Assembly (NCBI GenBank): GCA_023053545.1
Contig: JAKZAN010000006.1
Span: forward strand, 3,911,001 to 3,975,000
Length of the DNA stretch: 64,000 nt
Direction of reading: 5' to 3'
Origin: Lepidurus packardi
Lineage: Eukaryota > Arthropoda > Branchiopoda > Notostraca > Triopsidae
Below the pieces are notes generated by a model. That model had not been told where the DNA came from and searched no databases. It was given only the letters and a program-made list of their open reading frames with translations. Position 1 is the stretch's first letter; each line of letters starts with the position of its first letter. Shown one piece after another: positions 32,801-44,636 of the stretch. A program made the translations under genes and the position numbers.

Positions 32801-34570
32801 TAGATTTGCATAAGTACGCATAAATACAATGGGGTGGACAGTTAGACGTATGTTAATAACAGTGCTTGTGAGAAAGGGAATGCCGGTTGTGTGCGTGGTA
32901 AGAGGCTTTTCATTTCTTTGTTGCAGCCTTCTTGTTGTTGGATGGTAAGGGGGAGCTGGAGTTTAGACTGTTACGGAACGAGTGGTTTTTCCCGTATGGC
33001 AAAACGGTGATCTTGGCCGTCTGTTGCCCAATTAATGGCATTTCTAGCATAGGACGATGGAGCCTTAATGAGAAAGCGCACCCTGATTCTCCTGGAGGCA
33101 GAGCTATATCTCAGGGCGGGTCTGACGTCTACGACTCGCCTTAACAATACACGTTCTCCAGAATGGCCGCCAGAGCAATAGCCCTTCATCATGGAACCAG
33201 CTCCCGTGCCACGCAGCGCTTTGCGCGTCCCACATGCCGAGAAGAGAGGATATATAGCTTTTCTAACCACCAACTATTATTACAAAGTTTTAACGTTACA
33301 TGCAAAATACTTATACCCCAGCCGTCCAATAAGTTAACCTTGGCTAGCCTGGCAGGTACCACTGACTTTTTACCGGCATAAATTTACTTTCCATTCTGTG
33401 CTACTTGGAGTACTGATTAAGGAAATTCTCCACATGGTTTTTTAAAGGTTTTTGCAAAGTACCCTGGTACTTGTATAATCGGAATCAAATGGTTTTTACG
33501 ACTGGGACTGTTACATTAGTCTGTTCTTTTGGCCGGTGGAAAATGGTCCGTCATAAACTCTGGTCAAGATTATTGTATTGCTCCCAAAACATAAGTATAG
33601 GAGAGCGACATGGTACCGCACGTTTTTGATATTCGGAAAAATGAAAGAGCCTCGTGTCGGCCATGGTTTTTTGATGAAGTAGTACCGAGCATATAAAAAA
33701 GGCTTTGGGGAGGAGGGGTGACGGCCAAAAGAGCCTGCAAACGTGTAATAGTGAGCCCTACGGGAGTGCGTGCCATGACGGACCCTCCTACTTCAATGCT
33801 GCTTTTATTTATGACCCAGAATTATCATAAAATGTAAGGATCCCCGGCTCTCTTTCTGTATCTAAGGCTCTGGCAATGGGGAGCTTAGAAGTTGTCCGCT
33901 CCTAAACATGTTCTGCTGGTGGTTCTTGCCATGTAGTGAGGCAATGACAGTTATTTGGAGTCGTGCATTTACGCCACAGCCCGTATAGAAGCTATAACTG
34001 GCGTCTTTACACGTCGGTTTTGGCGTCAGATAATGACAGACGAAAGACTGTTTTTTATGTCTTTCCCTCCTTTGTTACCTGGGCTATTAACCTTCCGCCC
34101 AGCGCCGATATATTTCAACGGTAAAGACCCCGTGCAGCGTTTTATGTCGGTTCTTACGCGCAAGGGGTTTTTTGGTTTATAGTTCCGCTCTTCTATAACG
34201 TATAAGGCCGGCAGGAGCTTTACAGGACTCCAAAGCTCACACATGCAATATTCACATATATCAAAGAGTCACGTCGAGGGGCGGATCAGCAACTCTTGGC
34301 CACTGGGCCCCAGCGGGTCCCTTCGATTAGACATATGTTTACTTTGTGCGGTGGCAGAATTGGGAGGGGAATAGCAAAATGGGGAAGTCTCAAAAAGCTT
34401 TTTTCAGCATGCTGTCCACCACAACGGTTGCATCAGAATAAAAAAACTTAACACTTTAATTCATAATGCCAAGGAGCAGCTGTATACCTTATTGTTGACT
34501 TGATTTGCGAATTGCCTGAGGCTTCTCATCTTACCTTGAAAAGCGAACGGCGTAGATCCGTTGTGCTGAC
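29873..34570. other. Gene desert, first part
   Basis: I find no supportable coding exon, RNA gene or transposon coding region. It begins with the TMEM218 promoter region. A direct repeat with the word GTTAGATCATAATTCATAAA occurs at 30326 and 30405. Open frames here are short, lack family resemblance and lie on both strands at random. The stretch may hold elB/noc regulatory elements, which I cannot recognise by eye. Confidence 0.5.
30326..30440. repeat. Direct repeat, about 79-bp period
   Basis: The 20-mer GTTAGATCATAATTCATAAA is present at 30326 and again at 30405, and GTGAACA-containing words follow in both contexts. Short tandem duplication, no coding potential. Confidence 0.55.
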
Positions 34571-34851
34571 GCAAACAGGTTCGCCAATTCGGGTGACGTA
34601 GCGATTTTGTCTCGTAAACAACTTGCATAACTAACCTAACCTAGTCCTAACCTTACCAAGTCCTTAAGTCGGGGTTTGTGGTCCTTAAGTCAGAGTTCGT
34701 AGTCCTTAATTCGGGTACACCGTAGTCCTATTGTCGTCCTTGTGTCGCGTTGTCCTTCTTGGCTTGAAACACGAACTACATAGATCACTTAGAGCAAGCA
34801 GGTTCGCCAATCTTGTCTTGTGACGTGACAATTTCGCCTCGTAAAGAACAT
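34571..34851. repeat. Diverged direct duplication with internal 21-bp minisatellite
   Basis: Two flanking copies share ACAGGTTCGCCAAT/GCAGGTTCGCCAAT and a following TTTTGTCTCGTAAA/ATTTCGCCTCGTAAA block (about 34575-34627 and 34797-34851). Between them GTCCTTAAGTCGGG-like units start at 34660, 34681, 34702 and (partial) 34725, and a TAACCTAACC word lies at 34631. The block ends just before the TIR element at 34864. Confidence 0.55.
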
Positions 34852-34863
34852 GCTTAGACCTAA

Positions 34864-35638
34864 TAGCGCGTTCCACTTGCTGCGCTGGTGCAATATTTTT
34901 TGCACTCAGTGTATTATCGCGCATTGGAAAGTGCAAAGCAAGGCAACTTTTCTGGCACTGACTTTTTTGTCAGTGCTGCGGGTTCAGTGCACTTTCGCTT
35001 TGGCGCGAATATGAATCAGAAAAACAGAAGCTAGTTCTTGTGGTTTTGTTAAATAACGAGTCATCCAGCTCCAGCAGCGGCGACGATTTTGAGTAGCAAT
35101 GTGCTCTTTTACTTGTTTCAAGCAATAACCCGGTTCCCAAAATAAGGAATAATGTGTCTGTGATACTTGTATGCAGACGTAAGACGATGAGGTATGTTGT
35201 TAAATAAACATTATTTTATCACTATCAAAACCTAGTTTCGGAATCGCTCCTACTATCTTCATCCGCTTCAATTAAACCGAGACTTACAAGTCGTTCCCGC
35301 TTAAGTTATTGGACCTCTAATTGTCCTAAAAACACAAAATATGTCGAAGATAATTCGAAAACTTCTAACTTAAGTAAAACATTTACCCTCATTGAGAACT
35401 GTGCCTAAAAACAATGCATCGTTCGTGGCAATTTGCCCGTTTTCCGTTCTAACAAAATCTTGAAAACAAATGTTAGGCGCGGCCATGCTTGAAACGGTAT
35501 AAACAAGAGTTGCACTGAGTTCTCCGTGTGCGTTCCACTTGGAAAGGCACTAGGGTAGGGTCTGACACCAGGCCAGTTTCCAGGGCAGAAAATCAGGTTG
35601 CACTAACCAAAACTCAGTGCAGCAAGTGGAACGCGCTG
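34864..35638. mobile_element. Non-autonomous TIR element, 775 bp, flanked by TAA (PIF/Harbinger-like)
   Basis: The left end TAGCGCGTTCCACTTGCTGC (from 34864) and the inverted right end CAGCGCGTTCCACTTGCTGC (ending 35638) agree at 19 of 20 positions, and the match continues a few bases inward. The trinucleotide TAA flanks both sides (34861-34863 and 35639-35641), consistent with a 3-bp target-site duplication of TWA type typical of PIF/Harbinger transposons. Short sub-terminal words (GTGCA, CAGTGC, and a second GCGTTCCACTTGG at about 35531) recur inside. No transposase open frame is present, so it depends on a partner elsewhere. Confidence 0.75.
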
Positions 35639-35641
35639 TAA

Positions 35642-38600
35642 GGAAAGTACTACACACAAGTAAACAAAGGAAGTGTTCACCATAATATATGCGTTATTTT
35701 TTAAGTTTTTAGTTCGTTATTTATTTTATGTTCCTGTTTTTCAGATCATAATTTTGCAGGATGACAGTTCACTTTCTGGTTCCGCCCAGTGATATATAAC
35801 AGTTAGTTATGCTTGTGAAAGAAATGGATAGTGTCGCGTCGTGTAGTTTACTATTACTAGCATTGAAATTTGTTTATTGTTAATTAACCTTCTTTTTCTT
35901 GTCTTTTTTCTGGCGTTTGGGAGCTGGATCTTTGAAGAACCCGTCCGTTTCTTTTCGCTGAAACTTGAAATGTACCAATTGCTGCAATGAAGTAGTAGAT
36001 ATTAACGCTTGACAAGGAACCAGACTCGTTGGAAAGTTTTATTGCAGCTAGCGTCCTATTTGTGTGCGGCACTGCTTCCGTTGTCGCTATAAATATAGGA
36101 GCGGGCAGCGTGAAAAGCCTGGATAGTGCTTGAAGGGCTTGGGAAAAGAGGTTGGCATCGCGGAAGACAGCGAGCCAAGCACTCTACCTGTTATTTCGCA
36201 GGTGATTCCGAGTTGTGACAAGTTGGAATTTACGAGCTGTTGCTTGGCATTATTACTCCAGAAAGTGTGAAGGGAAAAATGGGAGGAGTGGTGCACAGAC
36301 AAAGCATGACTTACATCCGTCAGACATTTACGAGGTTTACACGCCAGGCTAGCTGTGCTCATTTCCCCCTTATTCTGTCAGGTTAATTGCCTCTTTTAGT
36401 GAAAATAAGGTATCTTGCTCTGGGGAATTCTTTGCTATAGAGCTATATTCCTTGCTCTACACAAAAGGAGTGTTTCATTGTCCCAAACCTAGAAGTTAAG
36501 ATAAATGAGTCCGAAACACTTATTCGTGTCGCCGTATTCCTCCTTCCTTCCTTTATTTTTCTTGTCTTTCTCCTTTTTAATGTACTGCACTAAACCGTCT
36601 TGGGGATCATTCTTCTCGCGTAATCGTATCAGCAAACTGTGGATTAATGGCTGAGCTTGAAAGAAACGGTGTGTCTATACAGTATTGACGTGTGATAGTT
36701 GATGTGTACTCGTATGCTGGTAGAAACGGTGCGTCATGGGAGGCGTGTACACGTATTTTATAGTTTGGTCTACAGAATAACTATGGACGTTTTGATCCTC
36801 CCTAATAGCAGTGCACGCGTCCTGCACCGCGCCATGCAGGCGGGACCATAACTTCATGGGCTACCATTACCCATGGTTGGGTTCCGTTCGGCCCTCAAAT
36901 TAGCGGATATTAATGGTCATGTACGGGGATCGTATAAGAGGATTTAGAGGAACGGTGGCTGTGGTGGTGGCGGGGCTAGAACAAATCCATCATCTCCCAT
37001 GCTAAGCAGACTTCCCACTTGCGAGGCAGTCTTATGAGGGGTTGTCCAAAACTAAGTACAGGCCTGTTCCCTTAACATGCACTTACGAATGAGCTGGGAT
37101 TACTAGGTTCCGGGAGAAACGCGAGACGTATTAAGAAAAGGATCTGGAAAGGCTATGTCTACTTATATATGTAACGGGCAAGTGTTGTACAAAACCATGC
37201 TTCAAAAACGCAGAAACTTTAAGTCTGCTGCAAATATGCACTCTCTCGTCTTGAGATACAATATAACGATAGCGATAGGTATAGGTAAGTTGTCCCAGTA
37301 CAACTGTGTCTTATTTTGTAAGGTAACTAACCAGTTATCACACAATTCTGGGAAATCGGTTGGGTGATAGTGTGAACCCAGTTAAGCCTTGGTTACGTTC
37401 AAAGTAAACATATGGAAAGCTCTCGGGCTTTGCTAAGCAACTAAATGTACGCACGTTTAGCAGCCTACGTTTAACCATAACCATAAATTGGTTGACGAGA
37501 CCTAGTTTAAACAAACCACTCGACGTAAAGCTCCGGTATCTTTGCAGCTGTTTGCACAAGCGCTATTTGCTGTTTAGGACCGAGGCTTTGTGTAACATTA
37601 CTGTGTGTGCTACATGTTGCGCTCCAAGGTGTGAAATTCTCTCAATCAAAAAAAAGGATGCGTATAAAATAAATTACTCGCAAACAAGTCTTCTATGAGG
37701 ACGAAATTGAGACAATTCTCTAAGGGTTTTACAAGTCCATGACGCTTCGGAATAGTACTGGGCGCGAGCATTACATTACTGGGTTCCCGCAGTGGTGTAT
37801 ACTGCATTTTGTGTTTTTAAGGGCTTCATGCATTTGCTTTACGAGCAAGCTTCATTACGTGTCGCTCTCGTTTCCTGTTTTGCTGGAGTTCTGTTGTTAG
37901 TGACGCTTTTTGTACACAGTCGTTTACAACGTTAAACCCTGTACCTTTAAAAAACTATAATTTCCTTCACGTGAGAGTTTCCGCAAATAGCTAGTGCTAC
38001 GGGTTTTGGTGCTCGCATAAGTGCATGAAATCAGTTGTTCCGCAGAACTGTTATTTCTTTTTTTTTATTCCCTGAAAGAAAAAACTGTCTACTGAAAGTT
38101 TTCCTGGTTCACTGGTCCTAATCCTCTAAAATTATGTTTCATTAGCGCGGGCAAGAATTCGACGCTGTTACAGAGCTTTCTGTTGGCATATGCAGGCACA
38201 CTAAAGTAACCATGATAATCATGCTTTCTGAAAGCCAATTTGGATGGTTTAGAACACACGCGGTCTTTCGCGTCTACCTAATTGGTAGTCTAAAAATTAT
38301 GGACGTCCTAGTTTCGCCCAGGGTTATGGTTTTGTGGCTTAAACGAAAAACCGCACAGAAATGCTTCTGTATCTAACAAGAATTTTCTCCTCACCCCCCG
38401 CCAAACTTGGCGACGTAAACCCCTTTAATCGAATCATTTCTTGTATTCTAATTGTGCATTTAGCATTTAAGCAAAAGGACAGGAAGCACAAAACTAAAAT
38501 AAAAAAAAAAAATGGGTAGACACTTGTCTCAAAAGTTTTGCGCATGGCAGCTTTAATAACCCCTTTGCTATTCTTGAAAGCTACATCTTTTATATCCTTT

Positions 38601-40441
38601 TATCTGTTCATTTTGCTCAAGCCCCTATGGCTACACTGGCACTGGGGTGTCGAGCCACACTAAGGCTTGGGAAACCATTACTGTCAGGAGCATCATAAAA
38701 CGAGGAAAAAATGCTCTTGGCATCCATTCGCATGGATGTCGTTTTCGGTGCCTCCTCCCTGTTAGCGGCCGTAAGTTCCTAGATTTGGCGACGTTGCTGA
38801 CATATATTAGGGAAAGCAAGGCAATTAGTTCCGGTCCAGCTTGGCGTTGAGAGCCTAAAGTCCCAAGTAATGTTCACTGCTGCTGGCTGTCGACTTCAAA
38901 CCTTGTATTCTTTTTCCGGAGCTTTAAGTCTGAAATGTATACTGACAAGCCAAAATACATTTCCCTTTTTTTATCTTGTTTTCCTAGGAATATTTCTCTC
39001 CATGTCCAACGAATATATCGAATGTCGAATCAATAGAAACTCGCGTAATTTATATGTATATAAATGTCAGTAAGTCCATGGCAATTAATATTTTAGTTGA
39101 TAACCTTTACCGACCTCAAGGTGTTTGCATATGGTATACTGTGTACATCCCTATACGGCCATAAAATTCAGTATTGTCCTGCACGACTCGGCGACGAGCC
39201 TGGTGCGAACGTTCTTGCCGCAAACGCCGTTGCTGAGCCCGGTTGCGAACGTTGTTGTCCGCGTGGGGGATTTGGCGTAGGTGGGGGTATCTACCGCCGC
39301 ACCTGGTGGGTGTAAATGGAGCTCGGCTATCGTGGGAACTTTTTATGCAATCCGGAAATGGTACACTAGAGACTAAGACAACGGTAATAGAGAATTTCAA
39401 AGCTCTGGCTTTTTAAGCTGTTTTTTGTATTTTTTTTTGGGTGGTAGGGACTTGTTTGAACTATTCCATTGCCTGTTTTTAAACGACTTCGGTTGGAGTG
39501 TCATGTTATTTTTTTTCTTTTCTTTTATTACTTGGGCGACCTACATCCCAGATAGTCACTTTTCCTTGTAGTACAAGGCAAATATATGGGGCACCTTTTC
39601 CATGGCGTTGCACAAAAGCTTCCCCTCTCGACGTGACGCTAATCCGAAGCGTCGTACATCGTGAAGGGTGTCACATTATCTTGACAAACGGTGGACAGCC
39701 GGCTGTGTTTTTCACTCTCAGAGCTATATCCCCACAGCCAAAGAAAGAAACACGGAAGATGGACGAGCCCCATCTGTCTTCAAAGTACTTTGGCAAGGGC
39801 GCAGCGCGGAGTCTTTATTTAAAAGTAGTCTTTTTGAAGGCAAGGAGGTGGCCTGACAGCGAATAGCTTGTAGCTGGTATATTACTTCGCCTCCCAATTC
39901 CACCTGCTCGCCAAGATACTTTATATAGCTTTAGAGCGGTGGAACATGACAAGCCGGCAAATCGTTATGTTCGCCGAGGGACTTGCAGTTCGTGGTCCCC
40001 AGGAAACTTCCCATTCGATGGGGGTTATAAAAAAAAACTTCAACCTGATTTATGGCGTGAGGGGGGTCGTCCTGTGGCAAGATCTACGAGCTGAAAGGTC
40101 TCATAAGACCGCCACGACCGTTGCCTTTTACTGAACGATATATAGCTGCAGCAAGGCGCGAAGGGGGAACGCCTGTTCTATTTCTTACCCAATGTTATTA
40201 AAACGCAAAAGAAGTGGGGCTATCGATCACGATGCAAAGTGAGATATATTATCCTATTTACAGACTTTTACAGATAAACGGCAAACAAAGAAAAATGGGA
40301 AAAAGGGTCTCCACGAAAAAACCTCCAAACGACTCACGTCTGTCTTGCGAGTTAACAAAAAAACGATCTCTTGATGTAGTCAGAAAGTGCTAGAAGAAAG
40401 GGGTGGTATTGCAGCATTGCCGGAAAAAAGGACGTTAGTTT
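35642..40441. other. Gene desert, second part (downstream of elB)
   Basis: No supportable gene. Includes the elB 3' UTR at its right end. A TATAAATA at 36088-36095 and similar words are possible core-promoter elements but have no coding sequence beside them. Probably regulatory or neutral DNA. Confidence 0.45.
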
Positions 40442-42337
40442 TCAGGGCTGGAGGGGGGTCGCACTAAACCTTGGTCCGTAGAGGGCGAAAGGTGAATAAT
40501 AGGGTGACATAGACGAGTGTAAGGGCAGGTTCGGGTAGGCTCCAGCGGCGAAAGGCATACCAAAAAGGCTCGCTAACCCCGCAGGGGGTGCGTTGGTTGC
40601 CGGCGAATGTGAGGGTGGCCCGGCTTTGTTATAAGGATGGTAGCGTGCGGCTGCTGCTGCCGCAGCCAGCGGACTGAGCGGTGGGGTAGGGAAGGGCCGT
40701 TGCAGGGACGCGGCCATCGAGACCGATGTAGGGAAAAGCGGGTGACTTGCAGCGGAGCCGGGGTGCAGGAAGGAGGCCGACGACGGGTTTATGAGGGAGG
40801 AATGGCTGTTAGCGGAGGAGGATTCGGCAATGGAGAGATTGGTATGGGTCCGGAGATGCTGAAGCAGCTCCTCGGACGAGGTGAAGCGCTTACCGCAATA
40901 GGTATCGGCCGCTATCCAATTACAGATGTAAGGCTTGGAGCTGGTTGTTGTTGGATTGTATGCCGCGGTACTGCCCGCCGCCGTGGTCGTTACGCCAGGC
41001 GTATTGTTCGAAGAGGAGATCGGGGACTGGGAAAGTTGAGCTGGCTGGGGACCTAAAAGGAGTTTGGGATGGTCGCACTGCGCGCAGCCTAGCGGACAAA
41101 CGCCGTGCATTTGAGCTGCTGCCGAAAAGCTGGCTGCGGAGTTGTTAATGTGCTGCTGCTGCTGCTGAATGGCTCCCATGAGTAAACTATTGGGACAACC
41201 TGTGCAGTAAGGGTCTCGGCAGCCTGGCATTCCAGGATTGCCGGCTTCGGGTCCAGCACCAGGCTTCAAGCGTCCAAATTGGGCAAACGGAGAGTAGCTT
41301 GGCGACAGTAACCCGAAATTCATGTGACCAGAGGATTTCCCGGCCGCAGACAAGGCACTGGCGTAAGGGCCCAGCGAGGCCAAGGAATCTAAACTAGGGT
41401 AGCCGCCTGGGAATCCGGGGTAAGCATAGGGAGAGGGTGGTAATCCGGCACCAGGGCTGAAGGGTGGGAAGACACTCATGTAACCGGGTTTGAAGTTCCC
41501 AAACGGGGAATCACGATAGCTGTTGGGATCGGCGGCGGCGGCGGGAGAAGGGTAGTAAAACCCGTTCCCATATGCTGGGGAGTATTTCAGAGCCGCTCCG
41601 CTATTTGGAAAAGTGTCAGAAGAAGGCACAGGACTGGCTCGAGACACTGAAATACTAGCGTCCCTGGAGTCTTTGGCGGGACTTTTGCTGACGTGTCTGT
41701 CACTGACTTCGCCGTGATTCTCAGCGCAAGGCGGAGACTTCCGTTGCGACTTGGAGTGACCGTGCTGGTGGCTTGACGTAGAGGAGTGTTTCTTGCCATG
41801 GGAACCGGAGGATAGAGGGCCGACAGACGAGGACGAGGAATTAATGGCCGACACGCCAGGTGTGACAATAGTTGATGCTTTGACGTCTGGTCCGAGCTGA
41901 TATGTGTCCCTCTCACGGATACGGGGGGACTCGCTATTCTTAGGCGTGGTTTTTCCAGAAACGTTCACGTTGACAGGGCTCAATTTGTCACGAGAGGTGT
42001 CTGCAAAACTCGACTTTTTCCGATCCGCTGAAGATTTGCTGGGAGCAGGTGGGTCAGCCCCGATTTGGCTGCATGTTTGTGCCAGGAGAGCCAATGGACT
42101 TCTTTTGGCGTCCAGCTAGTCGTAAAGAACCAAACAGCACCCAAAAAAAAGTAAGGATTAAGACCTGTGCTTTTCAATTGGAAGCACGCTTTCACTTTTT
42201 CAAACTAACAAAAAAGAAACCTAAACATGTTAATAGTCCAAAGTCTCGCCAATAAATCATCCGGAGTTGGAATTTCTTACCGTGGTCGGAAGCGGGTTCA
42301 TGTAATCCGGTCTCAGGTATTGATTGGTGGATGACAT
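40442..42337 (-). CDS. elB: Elbow-like zinc finger protein (NET family)
   Basis: Two coding exons on the minus strand: 42281-42337 and 40442-42115 (165-nt intron); 576 aa. NET proteins (Noc, Elbow, Tlp-1; vertebrate ZNF703/ZNF503) are nuclear transcriptional co-repressors that pattern appendages, trachea and eye in flies. The start MSSTNQYLRPDYMNPLPTT is spliced to LDAKRSPLALLAQTCSQIGA, the family's N-terminal signature. The body is Ser/Pro/Ala/Gly-rich, then a Cys motif CRDPYCTGCP, a second Cys-rich patch GVCPLGCAQCDH, and one atypical C2H2 finger with spacing C-x8-C-x12-H-x3-H (ICNWIAADTYCGKRF...HLRTH). PFPTPPLSPLAAAAAAARYH and a Tyr/Pro-rich end (YYSPFALYGPRF) follow. QYLRPDY is closer to what I recall of fly Elbow, hence the symbol; the pair could be swapped. 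No FKPY is seen, only FKPGY. A short glutamine run is coded by a CAG/CTG tract near 41150. Confidence 0.88.
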
Positions 42338-44410
42338 AATCGCGGTACACTTTTTTCTTAGCTTCCACTTCCACGGTACGGAATAGGTAGTAAATTTGGT
42401 CACCAAAAAACGGTCAAGTTTCTTTGGAATTTTTGGATTTTTTTTATTTTTTCTTTAGTTCGAAGCGATAAAATCCGCCGTGAATCACTTTCTCAGATAA
42501 ATCCGCATGTGTTCGAGGCCAAAAACAATATTGACGGTCTATAAACAATGTAGTTTTTATTAGCACAGTCCAGAAACTCTTTGGTGTTGGTAACAGTTGT
42601 TTTTTGTGTCGTTTTTCTCTATGTGAGGAATAAAAGACACGAAAGTACTGCTTTGATGCGCCGCTTAGTTAGCACTGAGACAGAAACGCCGACAGCACGG
42701 GGTTTCCCATGAAGTTTGGCGGCGGGATGGAAACTAACACTGATGGTTTGTAACGCTGCGCAGCAGACCTCTACCCTTGATCGAAAAACGTGTTTAACTA
42801 ACAAGTTTTGGGGTCTTCCTATACTTCTCGCTCTGTCTTCTTCGCGCATTCTACTGTAGCACTTGAATACCAAAGGAGGTGAACATAGTGCTAGGGCTGT
42901 CTGGCGCAACAACTACATTGCTCCGGGGTTCTCGTTATATTAATGAGCGAAGAACAAGGCCACAGCTTACACTGTTGCAACAGCTTACAGTTGCAATTTG
43001 GGAGCGTACCCTCCTACCCAGTCTGCTAATGTCAAATGAAACAAATTACTTACCATACGTTTATATTTTCCTCTTTTAAGGACTCGGGCTTCGTGTGTTC
43101 TTTAAGAGCTTGTTATTGCCAGTTAATTAAAAGCAAGTTGATAGATTCATCTCACGCGAGATGAAATTGCTGGGTTGTTGAAATTGTTAGGACAGTTTTT
43201 CTGAATAGGTGAAACGCTCTCAGCACTTCTGGTTCCCCGTATGACACAAATCAAGCGTGAATAATGTGGTTATTAGACGCGCTAGGAGCTATAATTCCCT
43301 TCGCACCTTAAAGGAAGATACTAACAAAGACTCGCAAACTGTAACTATACGAAGTGTCTATAGGAAGTGTCTACTTAGAAACAACAGACTTGTTTCGAAT
43401 CTTTGAAGGGGAGTTCGGGCCCCAAATTGTATATGCAGGTGCTGCATAAGTTGGCAATTTTTCGAGCCCGGGCTTTCCAGACCATGTCGACTGCTCATTA
43501 TCAAGATGGATGATTGGACGGAGACACCGTGGGGGAAAATGGATGGGGAGAAACCTTTAGAAGTTGTAGATGTTGTCAGTGCAACTGTGGACAACTTGAC
43601 AGAGCACATCGCTCTTTCACGTCCATCAGGATGCATAACTAGTAATGAGAATCCCGAGGTCAGTGAGAGGAAGAATCGTTCGATTTTACTTTTCAGCTCC
43701 GGAGCGCGTATTTTCCATTAGTCCAGAAGAGTAGAGCCAAGAGATATATTAATCTATTTAATTAACATGGAACGACGCAGGATTTTCTCACCAACTTTGT
43801 TGACCCAAAACCATTACTGAGGGAAGCATCCATTTGTTTCCTAAACCTTGCGTTTCTTCACAAGACTAATCACAACTGGTTTTGTTACAAAACTCGCTTA
43901 TAGTCTTATTAAGGTGAAATTAATGACACCAAATGGATATGTCAAACCGAAAGGGGACTGGTATGTTTCAATGTTGAACCAAACCACAGACACGATGTTC
44001 CTATTTCGGTTTCTTGGAAAACCAGGGCATTTTTTCGAGTGCTGACAGCGACGAACGTTTTCCGCCTTTTATCGCGCCGAACTCGGCATTCGTAGGAGGA
44101 AGCTGACTACCTAAACGTTCTGGAATCACAGCTTTCGTCCAAGCGGCCGTTTTGTGGCTGACGCGTCAAGTCGTTATGCTCGATTTAACGCTCGACTTTG
44201 ACCCTTGAAGCTCGATCTGCTTTGGAATCTTTGCAAAAAACTTTAGAAAAATGCTTGAGACCTTCTCTGCCAATCCAGCGAACCGTGCGTCGGAATGAAG
44301 AGGCTCTTTTCAGACGGCAAAGTCCTTTTTATATAGCTTAGAATCCCTTGAGTTGTGCAACATAGAGCGAGTTTCACGATCTCGAATCACTTGTTTTACA
44401 GAATTGCAAA

Positions 44411-44636
44411 AATGTACATAAAATTATGAGGCATTAAAGTATATAAAATACAGTACACAATATATAAAAACACAATAAAGTACAATACATGAATAAATAT
44501 AAATGTAAATAAAATATAACAAATAAAAAATAAATAAAATAGATAAAAAATGTATAAAATACGATAAAAAAAAGTTTATAAATATGATATCATACGTATA
44601 AAGAATAAATTGCAAAATCTAAAAAAAAAAAAAAAA
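44411..44636. repeat. AT-rich low-complexity tract
   Basis: About 225 bp dominated by ATAAAATA, TATAAAA and ACAATA words, ending in a 14-A run. No unit structure clear enough to call a satellite. Confidence 0.7.
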
